From positions 171,668-235,667 of the forward strand of contig JAURYH010000021.1 of NCBI GenBank assembly GCA_030653975.1: a DNA stretch of 64,000 bases, given 5' to 3'. Shown here one piece after another: positions 37,224 to 44,732 of this stretch (position 1 is its first letter; the number at the start of each line of letters is the position of its first letter). Source of the DNA: Hydrogenophaga sp. (lineage in GTDB: Bacteria; Pseudomonadota; Gammaproteobacteria; Burkholderiales; Burkholderiaceae_C). Position numbers and translations under genes: made by a program. The notes under the pieces are model-generated. The model worked only from the letters and a program-made list of their open reading frames with translations, had not been told where the DNA came from and made no database searches.

Positions 37224-37631
37224 ATGCAAACCCATACCTCGAAAGAATGCATTGACTGGTTCATCGACGCCATTCGGCGCCTACCGTCAGACGACCCCGT
37301 TGCCTACAAAACTGCTGGGTACAACAACTACAGAACGCAGAAAGAGCATTGGCTTGGTTGGTTGAACCCTGCAGAGCGAACGGGAACTTATCCCCGGCGC
37401 GAAGGGATAGGGCACGATGCCAGATACGTCTACAACCACATCGTCGAGCCAAAGATGTTGCTGTGGCTCATAGCAGTAGCCGGGGTCACCCCTGATCTTG
37501 TCAATGCGGCACGAGCCGCGGCCGATGGCGTCACCATGCTTCCGAGCAAAGCTGCTGCGATACGCAAAGTGGTCCCATGGCGACTGATCGCCGAAGCGCT
37601 GGGCAGATCATCAGACTCAAAGGAAACATAA
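37224..37631 (+). CDS. Hypothetical protein in lower-GC patch
   Basis: A 135-residue soluble protein, unrecognised. It contains YNNYRTQKEHWLGWLNPAERTGTYPRR and a helical C-terminal half rich in Ala (VNAARAAADGV). Base composition is visibly lower in GC than the flanks, suggesting acquisition. It is followed by another orphan gene 17 bp later. Confidence 0.6.
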   Translation: MQTHTSKECIDWFIDAIRRLPSDDPVAYKTAGYNNYRTQKEHWLGWLNPAERTGTYPRREGIGHDARYVYNHIVEPKMLLWLIAVAGVTPDLVNAARAAADGVTMLPSKAAAIRKVVPWRLIAEALGRSSDSKET

Positions 37632-37648
37632 GCATTTTTGGAGAACCT

Positions 37649-38284
37649 ATGCTCCTTGAAAACACTGTCACCCCTTGGTCCACCCTTGTCGCCGACAAGG
37701 CCCGTATTGCGGGGTTCATGGGCAACAGAGGCATCCTCCATGACACAACCCGTGCAATTGTGAAAAGATGGGTCCATCAAGCTTGGGTTTGCTGCGCAAC
37801 TGCGTACAAAGGCATTGACCGGCGCCCCCTGTTTCGAACCGACCCTTTTCGCTACTCTGAGTTGTTTTTTCTCGACGAGGCAACGGCATACGCAGCTGGG
37901 CACCGCCCCTGCAACTACTGCCGCAGAGAAACCTTGGTTCTGTTCAAAACCATTTGGTGTGCAGTGAACCGTCCAGAGGTGCCTCCGAACAGCGTTCAAA
38001 TGTCACAGATTGATGCCCAACTCCATAGCGAACGGGTGGTTCTCGGCGGAAGCAAAGTGACGTATACAGCGCCCATGAATTCACTGCCGTTTGGCACCAT
38101 GTTCGAACACGACCACAGCGCATACCTGATCGGAAAGCAAGCCATCTATCTGTGGTCGGCATCTGGGTATCACCCAGCCAAACTTTCGCCTGCTTTAGAA
38201 GTCCATGTTCTGACGCCCGCCTCAGTGGTTGCTACGTTCTCTCATGGCTTAAAACCTCAAGTTCACGACAGCGTATCGAAGTAG
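37649..38284 (+). CDS. Hypothetical protein with GHRPCNYCRR motif
   Basis: A 211-residue protein from the ATG at 37649 (MLLENTVTPW), which has a GGAG ribosome site; an ATG at 37577 would overlap the previous gene by 55 bp. It contains GNRGILH, FFLDEATAYAAGHRPCNYCRRE and CCATAYKG. The RPCxxC motif recalls the Cys-rich Ada N-terminal or a zinc site, but no family name can be given with confidence. Composition is lower in GC than neighbours, like 37224-37631, so the two may have arrived together. Confidence 0.62.
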   Translation: MLLENTVTPWSTLVADKARIAGFMGNRGILHDTTRAIVKRWVHQAWVCCATAYKGIDRRPLFRTDPFRYSELFFLDEATAYAAGHRPCNYCRRETLVLFKTIWCAVNRPEVPPNSVQMSQIDAQLHSERVVLGGSKVTYTAPMNSLPFGTMFEHDHSAYLIGKQAIYLWSASGYHPAKLSPALEVHVLTPASVVATFSHGLKPQVHDSVSK

Positions 38285-38331
38285 TTCGCCCAGCTTGTGG
38301 CATCCTTTCACTCAACCGTTGGAGGCCCATC

Positions 38332-38556
38332 ATGTCCATTTCCGTTGAAGACCTCGCCGCCCAGGCCCTCGACCTGCCCCCGGAAGAGCGGGCGAAGCTC
38401 GTCGAACGCCTGATCGCGAGCTTCGAGCCCCGCTCACCGTCAGAAGTGGCTTGGCTGACGCTGGCCGCCCGCAGGCGCGATGATGTGCGTGCGGGCAAGG
38501 TGGCCATGGTGCCGGTGGACGATGCGATCGCTCGCGTTCGCGCCCGCATCGCGTGA
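38332..38556 (+). CDS. Addiction module protein (putative antitoxin)
   Basis: A 74-residue protein of the small addiction-module antitoxin type (LDLPPEERAKLVERLIASFEP, then DDVRAGKVAMVPVDDAIARVRARI). It has a strong GGAGG ribosome site. It is followed by the toxin, whose GTG start overlaps this gene's TGA stop (GTGA). Likely forms a complex with the toxin and autoregulates. Confidence 0.85.
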   Translation: MSISVEDLAAQALDLPPEERAKLVERLIASFEPRSPSEVAWLTLAARRRDDVRAGKVAMVPVDDAIARVRARIA

Positions 38557-38849
38557 GCTGCTGGCTCCATCCGGACGCCGAGGCCGAGCTGGCCGATGCG
38601 GCCGTCTACTACGCCGAGCATGCGAACTTCGCTCTGGCGGAGGCCTTCCTCGCCGAGTTCGAGCGCGTTCGTGATCTGCTGGTGGAGAACCCACAACGCG
38701 GCCCGCATGCCGAAGGCGGTCTGCGTGTGTACCACTTCGACCGCTTTCCCTACACCGTCATCTACGAACCGGATGATCGCAATGGCCCACTGATCTTTGC
38801 CATCGCACACCAACACCGTGAGCCGGGTTACTGGCGCGAGCGGTTGTAG
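38553..38849 (+). CDS. RelE/ParE family toxin
   Basis: A 98-residue toxin of the RelE/ParE superfamily (LHPDAEAELADAAVYYAEH, FERVRDLLVENPQRGP, GLRVYHFDRFPYTVIYEPD, HREPGYWRERL). It starts with GTG overlapping the antitoxin stop by 4 bp, so it is translated after the antitoxin. Whether it cleaves mRNA (RelE) or inhibits gyrase (ParE) cannot be told from the sequence. Confidence 0.86.
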   Translation: MSCWLHPDAEAELADAAVYYAEHANFALAEAFLAEFERVRDLLVENPQRGPHAEGGLRVYHFDRFPYTVIYEPDDRNGPLIFAIAHQHREPGYWRERL

Positions 38850-38912
38850 TTCGGGCTCGTCACCGCCGATCTCGGACACTGAACGCTGAACAGAGGTTGG
38901 GAAGGCAGTCTC

Positions 38913-39305
38913 ATGAAACTCGGCTACACCATCGTCTACGTCCCCGACGTCGCGGCCTCGGTGGCCTTCTTCGAACAAGCCTTCGGGTTGCAGCGCAAGT
39001 TCCTGCACGAGAGCGGCACCTACGGCGAACTCGACACGGGCGAAACCACGCTGTCGTTCGCTGCGCACGAGCTAGGTGACATGAACTTTGCGGGCGGGCA
39101 TGTGCATGCGGACAGCTCCGCACAGCCGCTGGGTTTCGAGATCGCGCTGGTCACAGACGATGTGCCCGCGGCGCACGCCAAGGCCGTGGCGACCGGTGCC
39201 CGCGAGATGGCGGCGCCGTCGCAAAAGCCCTGGGGGCAGGTCGTGTCCTGTGTGCGTTGCCCGGACGGCATCCTGGTGGAGCTGTGCACGCCCGTCGGTG
39301 GCTGA
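38913..39305 (+). CDS. VOC family (glyoxalase-like) protein
   Basis: A 130-residue VOC protein: GYTIVYVPDVAASVAFFEQAFG, TGETTLSF, VTDDVPAAHAKAVATGA, SCVRCPDGILVELCTP. The C-terminal Glu is present but the N-terminal His metal ligand is replaced (YTIVYV), so it may bind ligand without metal, as in bleomycin-resistance-type proteins. Substrate unknown. Confidence 0.82.
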   Translation: MKLGYTIVYVPDVAASVAFFEQAFGLQRKFLHESGTYGELDTGETTLSFAAHELGDMNFAGGHVHADSSAQPLGFEIALVTDDVPAAHAKAVATGAREMAAPSQKPWGQVVSCVRCPDGILVELCTPVGG

Positions 39306-39409
39306 ACGTTCCGGCCTCGGAGCATCCTCCCGTTGAGGGATGGCCTGCCCGGTCGTGGCACTGTTTCTGCATGCATTTCCGCCGTTCCGCCACCCCACGA
39401 GGAGCCCCC

Positions 39410-39727
39410 ATGCAAACCGTCACCATGCCCTTGCAGCTGGCACCGACCAGCCTGGCCCAACCCATCTTGCCGAACTGGTCGTTTCACCTGTTCAACGTGA
39501 ACCTGGGCTCGTCGTCGAACCCGGCGGTGGAGCAGGCCGCGCTGGAGAAGGTGGGCAGCTATGGCCGGCAGATCGGGCACCTGGCCGAGGCGCTGGAGCT
39601 GATCGTGAAGAAGACCCGGCTGCTGGAGAGCCAGGACCTCACGCAGGACGAGAAGGACGTGCTGCAGGTGTTCCTGGGTGACGTCTCGGCGATCCGGCAG
39701 ATCAAGGCATCGCAGCCGGCGGCGTAG
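39410..39727 (+). CDS. Hypothetical small protein
   Basis: A 105-residue soluble protein. The N-terminal 35 residues include NWSFHLFNVNLGSSSNPAVE; the rest is helical (YGRQIGHLAEALELIVKK, LTQDEKDVLQVFLGDVSAIRQIK). A good GAGGAG ribosome site precedes the ATG at 39410. No family recognised. Confidence 0.65.
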   Translation: MQTVTMPLQLAPTSLAQPILPNWSFHLFNVNLGSSSNPAVEQAALEKVGSYGRQIGHLAEALELIVKKTRLLESQDLTQDEKDVLQVFLGDVSAIRQIKASQPAA

Positions 39728-39767
39728 CCCCGGTCCGTGCTTCGGGTCGCCATGGCGACGAGCCGCC

Positions 39768-40148
39768 CTACTCGAGGTCCTCGTGGAGGCAGAGGTAGTT
39801 GCCTTCGGTGTCCTTGAACCAGGCCGCCTTCTCGGCGCCCAGCACGCAAACGTGTTCCACGGTCTTGAATCCCGGCAGGTCGTAGCTCTCGAACGCCACA
39901 CCCGCCTGCTTCAGTTTGGCGACGCTGGCGGCGATGTCCGGGACCTGGAAGCTGATCGCGGTGTGCTCGGCTTTGGTGCCCTCTGGCCTGGGGAAGAGCG
40001 CGAGGGTGGTGCCGCCCACTTGGTAGGTGAACTTGCCGTCGGGACGGAAGCCGCCGGGCGTCAAGCCGAGGCAGCGTTCGTAGAAGGTTCTCGCCCGGTC
40101 CATGTCGATCACGGGGAGCATGGTGGTGACGGAGGCATTGGCCAGCAT
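39768..40148 (-). CDS. VOC family (glyoxalase-like) protein
   Basis: A 126-residue VOC protein: TMLPVIDMDRARTFYERCLGL, GGTTLALFPRPEG, HTAISFQVPDIAASVAKLK, WFKDTEGNYLCLHEDL. The start at 40148 (MLANASVT) is preferred over an upstream ATG that adds a basic leader. Probable dioxygenase/bleomycin-resistance-like fold; substrate unknown. Convergent with 39410-39727. Confidence 0.82.
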   Translation of the reverse strand: MLANASVTTMLPVIDMDRARTFYERCLGLTPGGFRPDGKFTYQVGGTTLALFPRPEGTKAEHTAISFQVPDIAASVAKLKQAGVAFESYDLPGFKTVEHVCVLGAEKAAWFKDTEGNYLCLHEDLE

Positions 40149-40321
40149 ATGCAGTCCTTTCGCTCGATCCCGCCGGTCTCGTACAGGAGCTACCGCGCCT
40201 GTGTTCCGAGGGCGGGCCATCAGCATAGGCACAAATGCGGTCGCGCGCCAGTCCCGCCATGCCGTTCTTGTGGCCGGCACTGCTGCGTTTCGCCGCAGCG
40301 GTCGTCAGCGGGCGAACGGCC

Positions 40322-41308
40322 TCATTTGCCGCGCAGGCCCTCCTGCTCCATGAGCAGGTAGGTGTTGTAGGCGTTCATGCGGTTGGCGAACGGGAACATC
40401 GGCATGTGTGCCCAGGCACTCCAGTCGGTGCTGGCGTAGGCCTCTTCAAACGGCACCATCTCTTCAGACGCCTTGCCCATGGTGCTGCGCAGGTAGCCGA
40501 GGTAGTCGCGGATGACGCCGATGTCCTTGCGCGGGTCGGTGGACGCCGCCCCGTGACCGGGCACCACGGCCTGGGCGTCGAAGGTGAGCAGGCGGCTGAG
40601 CGCGCTGATCCACTGGTCGCTGTTGGCCTTGCCCACAAAAGGCAGGCGCCCGCTGAAGATGAGATCGCCGGCAAACAGCACGCGCTCACCTGGCACGTAG
40701 ATCGCCAGGTCTTCCGGCGTGTGCGACGGCCCCACCTGCTCGACCACGAAGCGCGTGCCCGCCAGCTCCAGGGTGGTGGAACCGTCGAGCCAGCGGTCGG
40801 CGGGCACCAGCCGGGTCTGGGCATCAACCCAGGGCGCCAGCTCGGTCCGCGAGGCCTCCAGCCGCTGTTGGGCTGTCTCGGAATGGAGGTATTCCCGTGC
40901 GGCGCTGTGGGCGATGATCTGCGCGCCCTGGGCCTTGAAGGCCTGCAGGCCATAGATGTGGTCGGCGTGGTAGTGGGTCACCAGCACGTGCGTGACCGGC
41001 TTCGGGGTGAGTTCGGCGATCTTGCTCAGCAGGCGCTGCGCCAGCGCGGGCGAGCCCAGCGCGTCGATCACCACCACGCCCTGTGGCGCGATCACGAAGC
41101 CGGCGTTGCTGATGAAGTTCTGGTTGGCGGGCGTGCCCAGCGCGGCCAGTCCTTGCACGTAGTAGGTGTTGGGGCCGACTTTCTGGAGCGTCATCTCGGG
41201 CGCTGGCTGCGCACCCACTGCGGACGCCGTCACCAGCAGCAGCGCCGAAGTGCCATGGGCCACGGAGCGTGAGAGCCGCCGCACTGCGGCAAACAACGGG
41301 TTCAGCAT
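40322..41308 (-). CDS. Exported MBL-fold metallohydrolase
   Basis: A 328-residue metallo-beta-lactamase-fold protein with a signal peptide (HGTSALLLVTASAVGAQ) and zinc motif THYHADH (HxHxDH), then further ligands in VGPSHTPEDLAIYV and GHGAASTDP. It resembles the SoxH/quinoprotein-relay class of periplasmic hydrolases. It is the last gene of the minus-strand ArsR-rhodanese operon, 38 bp after a periplasmic rhodanese, which suggests a persulfide or thiol-ester substrate. Confidence 0.86.
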   Translation of the reverse strand: MLNPLFAAVRRLSRSVAHGTSALLLVTASAVGAQPAPEMTLQKVGPNTYYVQGLAALGTPANQNFISNAGFVIAPQGVVVIDALGSPALAQRLLSKIAELTPKPVTHVLVTHYHADHIYGLQAFKAQGAQIIAHSAAREYLHSETAQQRLEASRTELAPWVDAQTRLVPADRWLDGSTTLELAGTRFVVEQVGPSHTPEDLAIYVPGERVLFAGDLIFSGRLPFVGKANSDQWISALSRLLTFDAQAVVPGHGAASTDPRKDIGVIRDYLGYLRSTMGKASEEMVPFEEAYASTDWSAWAHMPMFPFANRMNAYNTYLLMEQEGLRGK

Positions 41309-41346
41309 GATCGGCTCCTTGAGTGTTTCAGAAAACGCTCAGCCTC

Positions 41347-41811
41347 TTAGTGTTTGGCCGGCGCGGTCGCCTTGGCGGCGGCGTCGAAGCCGCCCTTGGC
41401 CTTCCATTCTTCCATGCCGCCCTGCAGGATTCGCAGGTTGTCCCAGCCCGCCACGCGCATGGCGAACCCGGCCTGGGCCGAGAGCGAACCGGTGTTGCAG
41501 TAGATCAGCACGGGTTTGTCTTTGGGGATGGTGTTGCGCTTGGCCAGCACCTGGCGCCAGTCCATGTTGATGGCGCCGGGGATGTGGCCCTTGGCGAACT
41601 GGCCGGCGTCGCGCGCGTCGATGACCAGCATCTTTTTCCACTCGTCGGCCGGGATCTGCTCGGCAAAGATCACGCCACCGCCATAGTCCACGAATTCCAG
41701 ATACGCCTCCATCTCGTCGACGGCGATGGCCTTGTTGTCGGCGTGGGCGGCGGGCGCCAGCAGCAGGCTGGCGGCGGTGAGGGCGGCCAGGGCCAGGGTG
41801 CGGATTTTCAT
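41347..41811 (-). CDS. Periplasmic rhodanese-like sulfurtransferase
   Basis: A 154-residue single-domain rhodanese with signal peptide (LALAALTAASLLLAPAAHA) and the active-site Cys in VLIYCNTGSLSAQAGF; VIDARDAGQFAKGHIPGAINMDW is the typical CH2A-like region. It presumably handles sulfane sulfur in the periplasm. It follows DUF1499 after a 99-bp AT-rich gap that may hold an internal promoter. Confidence 0.88.
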   Translation of the reverse strand: MKIRTLALAALTAASLLLAPAAHADNKAIAVDEMEAYLEFVDYGGGVIFAEQIPADEWKKMLVIDARDAGQFAKGHIPGAINMDWRQVLAKRNTIPKDKPVLIYCNTGSLSAQAGFAMRVAGWDNLRILQGGMEEWKAKGGFDAAAKATAPAKH

Positions 41812-41829
41812 GGGGTCTCCAGTTTCACA

Positions 41830-41857
41830 AATATAAATATCAGCAACAATGGATATT
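41830..41857 (-). promoter_or_regulatory. AT-rich internal promoter/operator candidate before rhodanese
   Basis: An inverted repeat AATATC (41836-41841)/GATATT (41852-41857) lies next to a -10-like TATATT (41830-41835 on the minus strand), 18 bp before the rhodanese ATG. It is unusual AT-rich sequence in a GC-rich region. It could be a second promoter, possibly a second site for the ArsR-type regulator; the arms do not match the 44611 operator. Confidence 0.35.
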
Positions 41858-41910
41858 GTCGCTGGACCACAGCAGCAAACAGTCAAGGGTTTCTACTGCT
41901 CCAGGCTCGT

Positions 41911-42675
41911 TCAACGGGTCGCGGTCGATTGCTTCAAATCGGCCAGCCAGCTGCGGATGCGCCGCGCATTGGTGCCGCGATCGATCTTTCCCAGGCGTGA
42001 GCGCGAGCGCATATCGACGCGCGAACCGTTACCCTCCGGAACAATACGGATGGTCACTTCGTCGGCAAAGCCGAACAGGCGGCTGGTGGCCACCGCTTCG
42101 ATGCGGCCTTCTTCGGCGTCGCTGGCGACCAAGGTCCAGCCACGCGCCTGCACCAGTTGCAGGGCATGTTCAAACACCGCTGCGGGTGCCTGCGGCAGGG
42201 TCAGCGGCCCGAGGTCCGGGTAGCCCGCGCGCTGCTGCTGCGCTACCGCAGCGCCCGGGTAGGCCATGGGGTTGGGCATGTCCCAGAACTCGGGTGGGTT
42301 GTCGGTGTCGGTGCTGATGTCGTTGATGGGCGGATAGGTGCGTGTGGCGTAGTCCCATTGCAGCGCCACGCCCAGCACCGGCAGCGCCAGCAACACCCCC
42401 AGGAGCCCGGTCACCACCGCCCGCCGCTGGCGATGCGAGCGAATCAGGCCCGCCAGCGACAACACGAGGCTCAGCGCAGCGACGTAGACCGCCCACTCCG
42501 CGATCTGGAGACCTTTCAGAAAATGCCACCAGCCCTGGCGGTAGCCGATACCGGCCACCAGCACAGTGCCGAGCGACACCAAACCGAGCAACAGGCCGGC
42601 CAACGGCAGGCTGGATCGCCGCGTTGTGCTTTCGCGGTCCATCGGGCGCGAGACAGTTGGGGTGCTCATAGTCAT
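41911..42675 (-). CDS. DUF1499 membrane protein
   Basis: A 254-residue protein with three or four hydrophobic segments in residues 20-110 (LAGLLLGLVSLGTVLVAGIG, VVTGLLGVLLALPVLGVAL) and a C-terminal DUF1499 domain (AVFEHALQLVQARGWTLVASDAEEGRIEAVATSRLFGFADEV in part; RVDMRSRSRLGKIDRGTNARRI). The family is of unknown function. ATG at 42675 overlaps the desaturase-like gene's stop by ATGA, so the two are coupled. Confidence 0.83.
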   Translation of the reverse strand: MTMSTPTVSRPMDRESTTRRSSLPLAGLLLGLVSLGTVLVAGIGYRQGWWHFLKGLQIAEWAVYVAALSLVLSLAGLIRSHRQRRAVVTGLLGVLLALPVLGVALQWDYATRTYPPINDISTDTDNPPEFWDMPNPMAYPGAAVAQQQRAGYPDLGPLTLPQAPAAVFEHALQLVQARGWTLVASDAEEGRIEAVATSRLFGFADEVTIRIVPEGNGSRVDMRSRSRLGKIDRGTNARRIRSWLADLKQSTATR

Positions 42676-43544
42676 ACTTGGGCGTCTGTGGAAGGCGCCG
42701 ACCAGTTGCGCCGGTTGATGGCGTAGTCGGTGATCTGGCCCTTGAACGGCAGCATCAACATGCCGGGCAGGCGCGCCACTTCGTGCGGGTCGGTGTGGCC
42801 GTGGATGCCGATGGTCATGCCGAGCTGGCCGGCGCGCGGCTGCTCGCGGTAGGTGCCGAAGAGGCGGTCCCACCAGGTGAGGTTGAAGCCGAAGTTGGAG
42901 TTGCTCTCGTCGTCTTCGACCGAATGGTGCACGCGGTGCATGTCGGGCGTGACGAGGAACCAGCGCAAGGCGCGGTCCAGCGCGGCCGGCAGGCGGATGT
43001 TGCCGTGGTTGAACATGGCGCAGGCGCTGAGCAGCACTTCAAAGACCACCACCGCCAGCACCGGCGCGCCCAGCAGCACGATGGTGGCGAACTTGATGCC
43101 CATGGACAGCACGATCTCCAGCGGGTGGAAGCGTGCGCCGGTGGTGAGGTCGTAATCGAGGTCGGCGTGGTGCACGCGGTGCAGCCGCCAGAGTGCGGGC
43201 ACGGCGTGCACCATCACGTGCTGCAGCCAGATGACGAAGTCCATCGCCACCACGGCCAGCGGTACCGCGAGCCAGAACGGCACGGCGTAGTTGTTCAGCA
43301 GCCCCCAGCCTTTCTCCACGCCCAGCGCGGCCATGCCGACCGCGGCGGCCGGGAACAACAGGCGCACGATCACCGTGTTGAGCAGCACGATGCCGAGGTT
43401 GGCGGTCCAGCGCTGCCGGCGGGTGAGCCGGAGCGCGCGGCGCGGAGACGCCAGCTCCCACAGGGCCACGAGCGCGAACACGCCGAAGAAGAAGCCCACG
43501 CGGATCAACGGCTCGTTGGCCAGCGTCCATTGTTCAAAGTTCAT
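42672..43544 (-). CDS. Sterol desaturase / fatty acid hydroxylase superfamily protein
   Basis: A 290-residue integral membrane di-iron enzyme. His boxes HVMVH, HRVHH and HRVHHS plus membrane segments match the FA_hydroxylase superfamily. Bacteria rarely have sterols, so a lipid, carotenoid or hopanoid-like substrate is more likely. It sits inside a sulfur-type operon between DsrE and DUF1499 (16-bp gap; ATGA overlap), which is an unexpected neighbour for this family. Confidence 0.85.
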   Translation of the reverse strand: MNFEQWTLANEPLIRVGFFFGVFALVALWELASPRRALRLTRRQRWTANLGIVLLNTVIVRLLFPAAAVGMAALGVEKGWGLLNNYAVPFWLAVPLAVVAMDFVIWLQHVMVHAVPALWRLHRVHHADLDYDLTTGARFHPLEIVLSMGIKFATIVLLGAPVLAVVVFEVLLSACAMFNHGNIRLPAALDRALRWFLVTPDMHRVHHSVEDDESNSNFGFNLTWWDRLFGTYREQPRAGQLGMTIGIHGHTDPHEVARLPGMLMLPFKGQITDYAINRRNWSAPSTDAQV

Positions 43545-43560
43545 GGTGGCTCCTGCTGGT

Positions 43561-43911
43561 TCAGAACACCAGTACCTGGTCCGCCTCGGCGGTCCAGTCG
43601 GCCAGATGGGCCAGTGTGGAGCGCTGCGCGCCAGCCACCATGTCGGCCTCGCTCAGTCCCCGCGCGTCCATGCACGTGCCGCACAACGTCACCTCGCCCT
43701 TGCGCAGCACCTTGCCCAGCATGAGCTGCACGTTGTAGTAACCCTCGGGCACTTTCTGGCCCGCCTTGGCGCAGCCCACGGCATCGGCCATGAGGAACAC
43801 GCGCACCTGCACGCCTTCTTTGGCGGTCATCGCACCGGCCAGGCGCAGGCCGTTGTAGGCGCGTTCGCTGCCGTAAGGCGCGTCATTGAGGATGAACAAA
43901 ACAGAACTCAT
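43561..43911 (-). CDS. DsrE/DsrF-like family protein
   Basis: A 116-residue DsrE-fold protein (SVLFILNDAPYGSERAYNGLRLA, VRVFLMADAVGCA) with Cys47 and a C-x2-C pair (C77, C80) in TLCGTCMDARG, the kind of cysteines that carry sulfane sulfur in DsrE/TusD relatives. It follows the ArsR-rhodanese gene by 22 bp, consistent with persulfide transfer. Confidence 0.88.
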   Translation of the reverse strand: MSSVLFILNDAPYGSERAYNGLRLAGAMTAKEGVQVRVFLMADAVGCAKAGQKVPEGYYNVQLMLGKVLRKGEVTLCGTCMDARGLSEADMVAGAQRSTLAHLADWTAEADQVLVF

Positions 43912-43933
43912 GGCGAACGCTCGGTGGGTTGAG

Positions 43934-44602
43934 TCAATCGGCCTGCGACGCCAGCGGCAAGCCGGCGGCCTGCCACTCGCTCACGCCGTCGGACACCTTG
44001 CGCGCGCGGTAGCCGCGCGCCTGCAGCAAGGCCACGGCTTCGTCGGACAGCAGGCAGAACGGACCGCGGCAATACGCCACGATCTCCTTGTCGCGCGGCA
44101 AAGAAGCCAGGTGTTGTTCCACCTCGGCCAGCGGCATGGAGCGGGCGAACGGCAGGTGGGCCACGGCGTATTCGTCGCTCGGGCGCACGTCGATCACCAC
44201 CACCTCGCCGCGGCGGGCCTGCTCCATCAGCGCCTGCCGGTCCACCGGCGCGAGTTGGGCGGGGTGGTCGGCCATCTGGTCCAGCGCCAGGCGCAGTTCC
44301 AGCAGGTGTTCTTCGGCCACTTCGCGCAGCTTCACGCCCAGGCCAGCCACGTCGGGGCCGGTGAGCCGGTAGTGGATGAACTTGCCCTCGCGCCGGCTGG
44401 TCACCAGCCGCGCGTCGCGCAGGGCTTTCAGGTGGGCGCTGGCGAGCTTGATGTCGATCGACAGCTCGGCCGCGAGCGCATCCACCGACTTTTCCCCCTG
44501 CGCGAGCATCTCCAGCAGCTCCAGCCGCTTGGGGCTGGCCAGCGCTTTGCCGATGCGGGCGACCTGTTCGTAGAGCAGGTCTTTGAGTTGGCGGTTTTTC
44601 AT
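43934..44602 (-). CDS. ArsR-family regulator fused to rhodanese domain
   Basis: A 222-residue two-domain protein: winged-helix ArsR domain (1-100: RIGKALASPKRLELLEMLAQGEKSV, DIKLASAHLKALRDARLV) and C-terminal rhodanese (115-222) with active loop CRGPFC (Cys178) and VIDVRPSDEYAVAHLPFA. The fusion suggests a transcription factor that senses or transfers sulfane sulfur. The promoter carries a perfect inverted repeat, so autorepression is likely. It heads a six-gene operon down to 40322. Confidence 0.9.
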   Translation of the reverse strand: MKNRQLKDLLYEQVARIGKALASPKRLELLEMLAQGEKSVDALAAELSIDIKLASAHLKALRDARLVTSRREGKFIHYRLTGPDVAGLGVKLREVAEEHLLELRLALDQMADHPAQLAPVDRQALMEQARRGEVVVIDVRPSDEYAVAHLPFARSMPLAEVEQHLASLPRDKEIVAYCRGPFCLLSDEAVALLQARGYRARKVSDGVSEWQAAGLPLASQAD

Positions 44603-44608
44603 GACTAC

Positions 44609-44614
44609 ATTCTA
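44609..44614 (-). promoter_or_regulatory. -10 (TAGAAT) for leaderless ArsR operon
   Basis: TAGAAT lies 6 nt before the ATG at 44602, so no leader would be present. A weak -35 (TCGTTG) is 17 bp upstream. Confidence 0.5.
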
Positions 44615-44626
44615 ACGATTGTTAGA
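44611..44626. promoter_or_regulatory. ArsR-type operator
   Basis: TCTAAC-GATT-GTTAGA is a perfect 6-bp inverted repeat overlapping the -10 of the ArsR-rhodanese gene. Its place lets the bound regulator block RNA polymerase; this is inference from position. Confidence 0.65.
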
Positions 44627-44732
44627 TTAAACAACGAATCCCGATGCGTTTGTGGGGACATGGGGCGCACCGGCAGCGGCTGCCGGATGCGGAACGGCCG
44701 GTGGTGCTCAGGACGACGGCCCTGGCCGCCAG

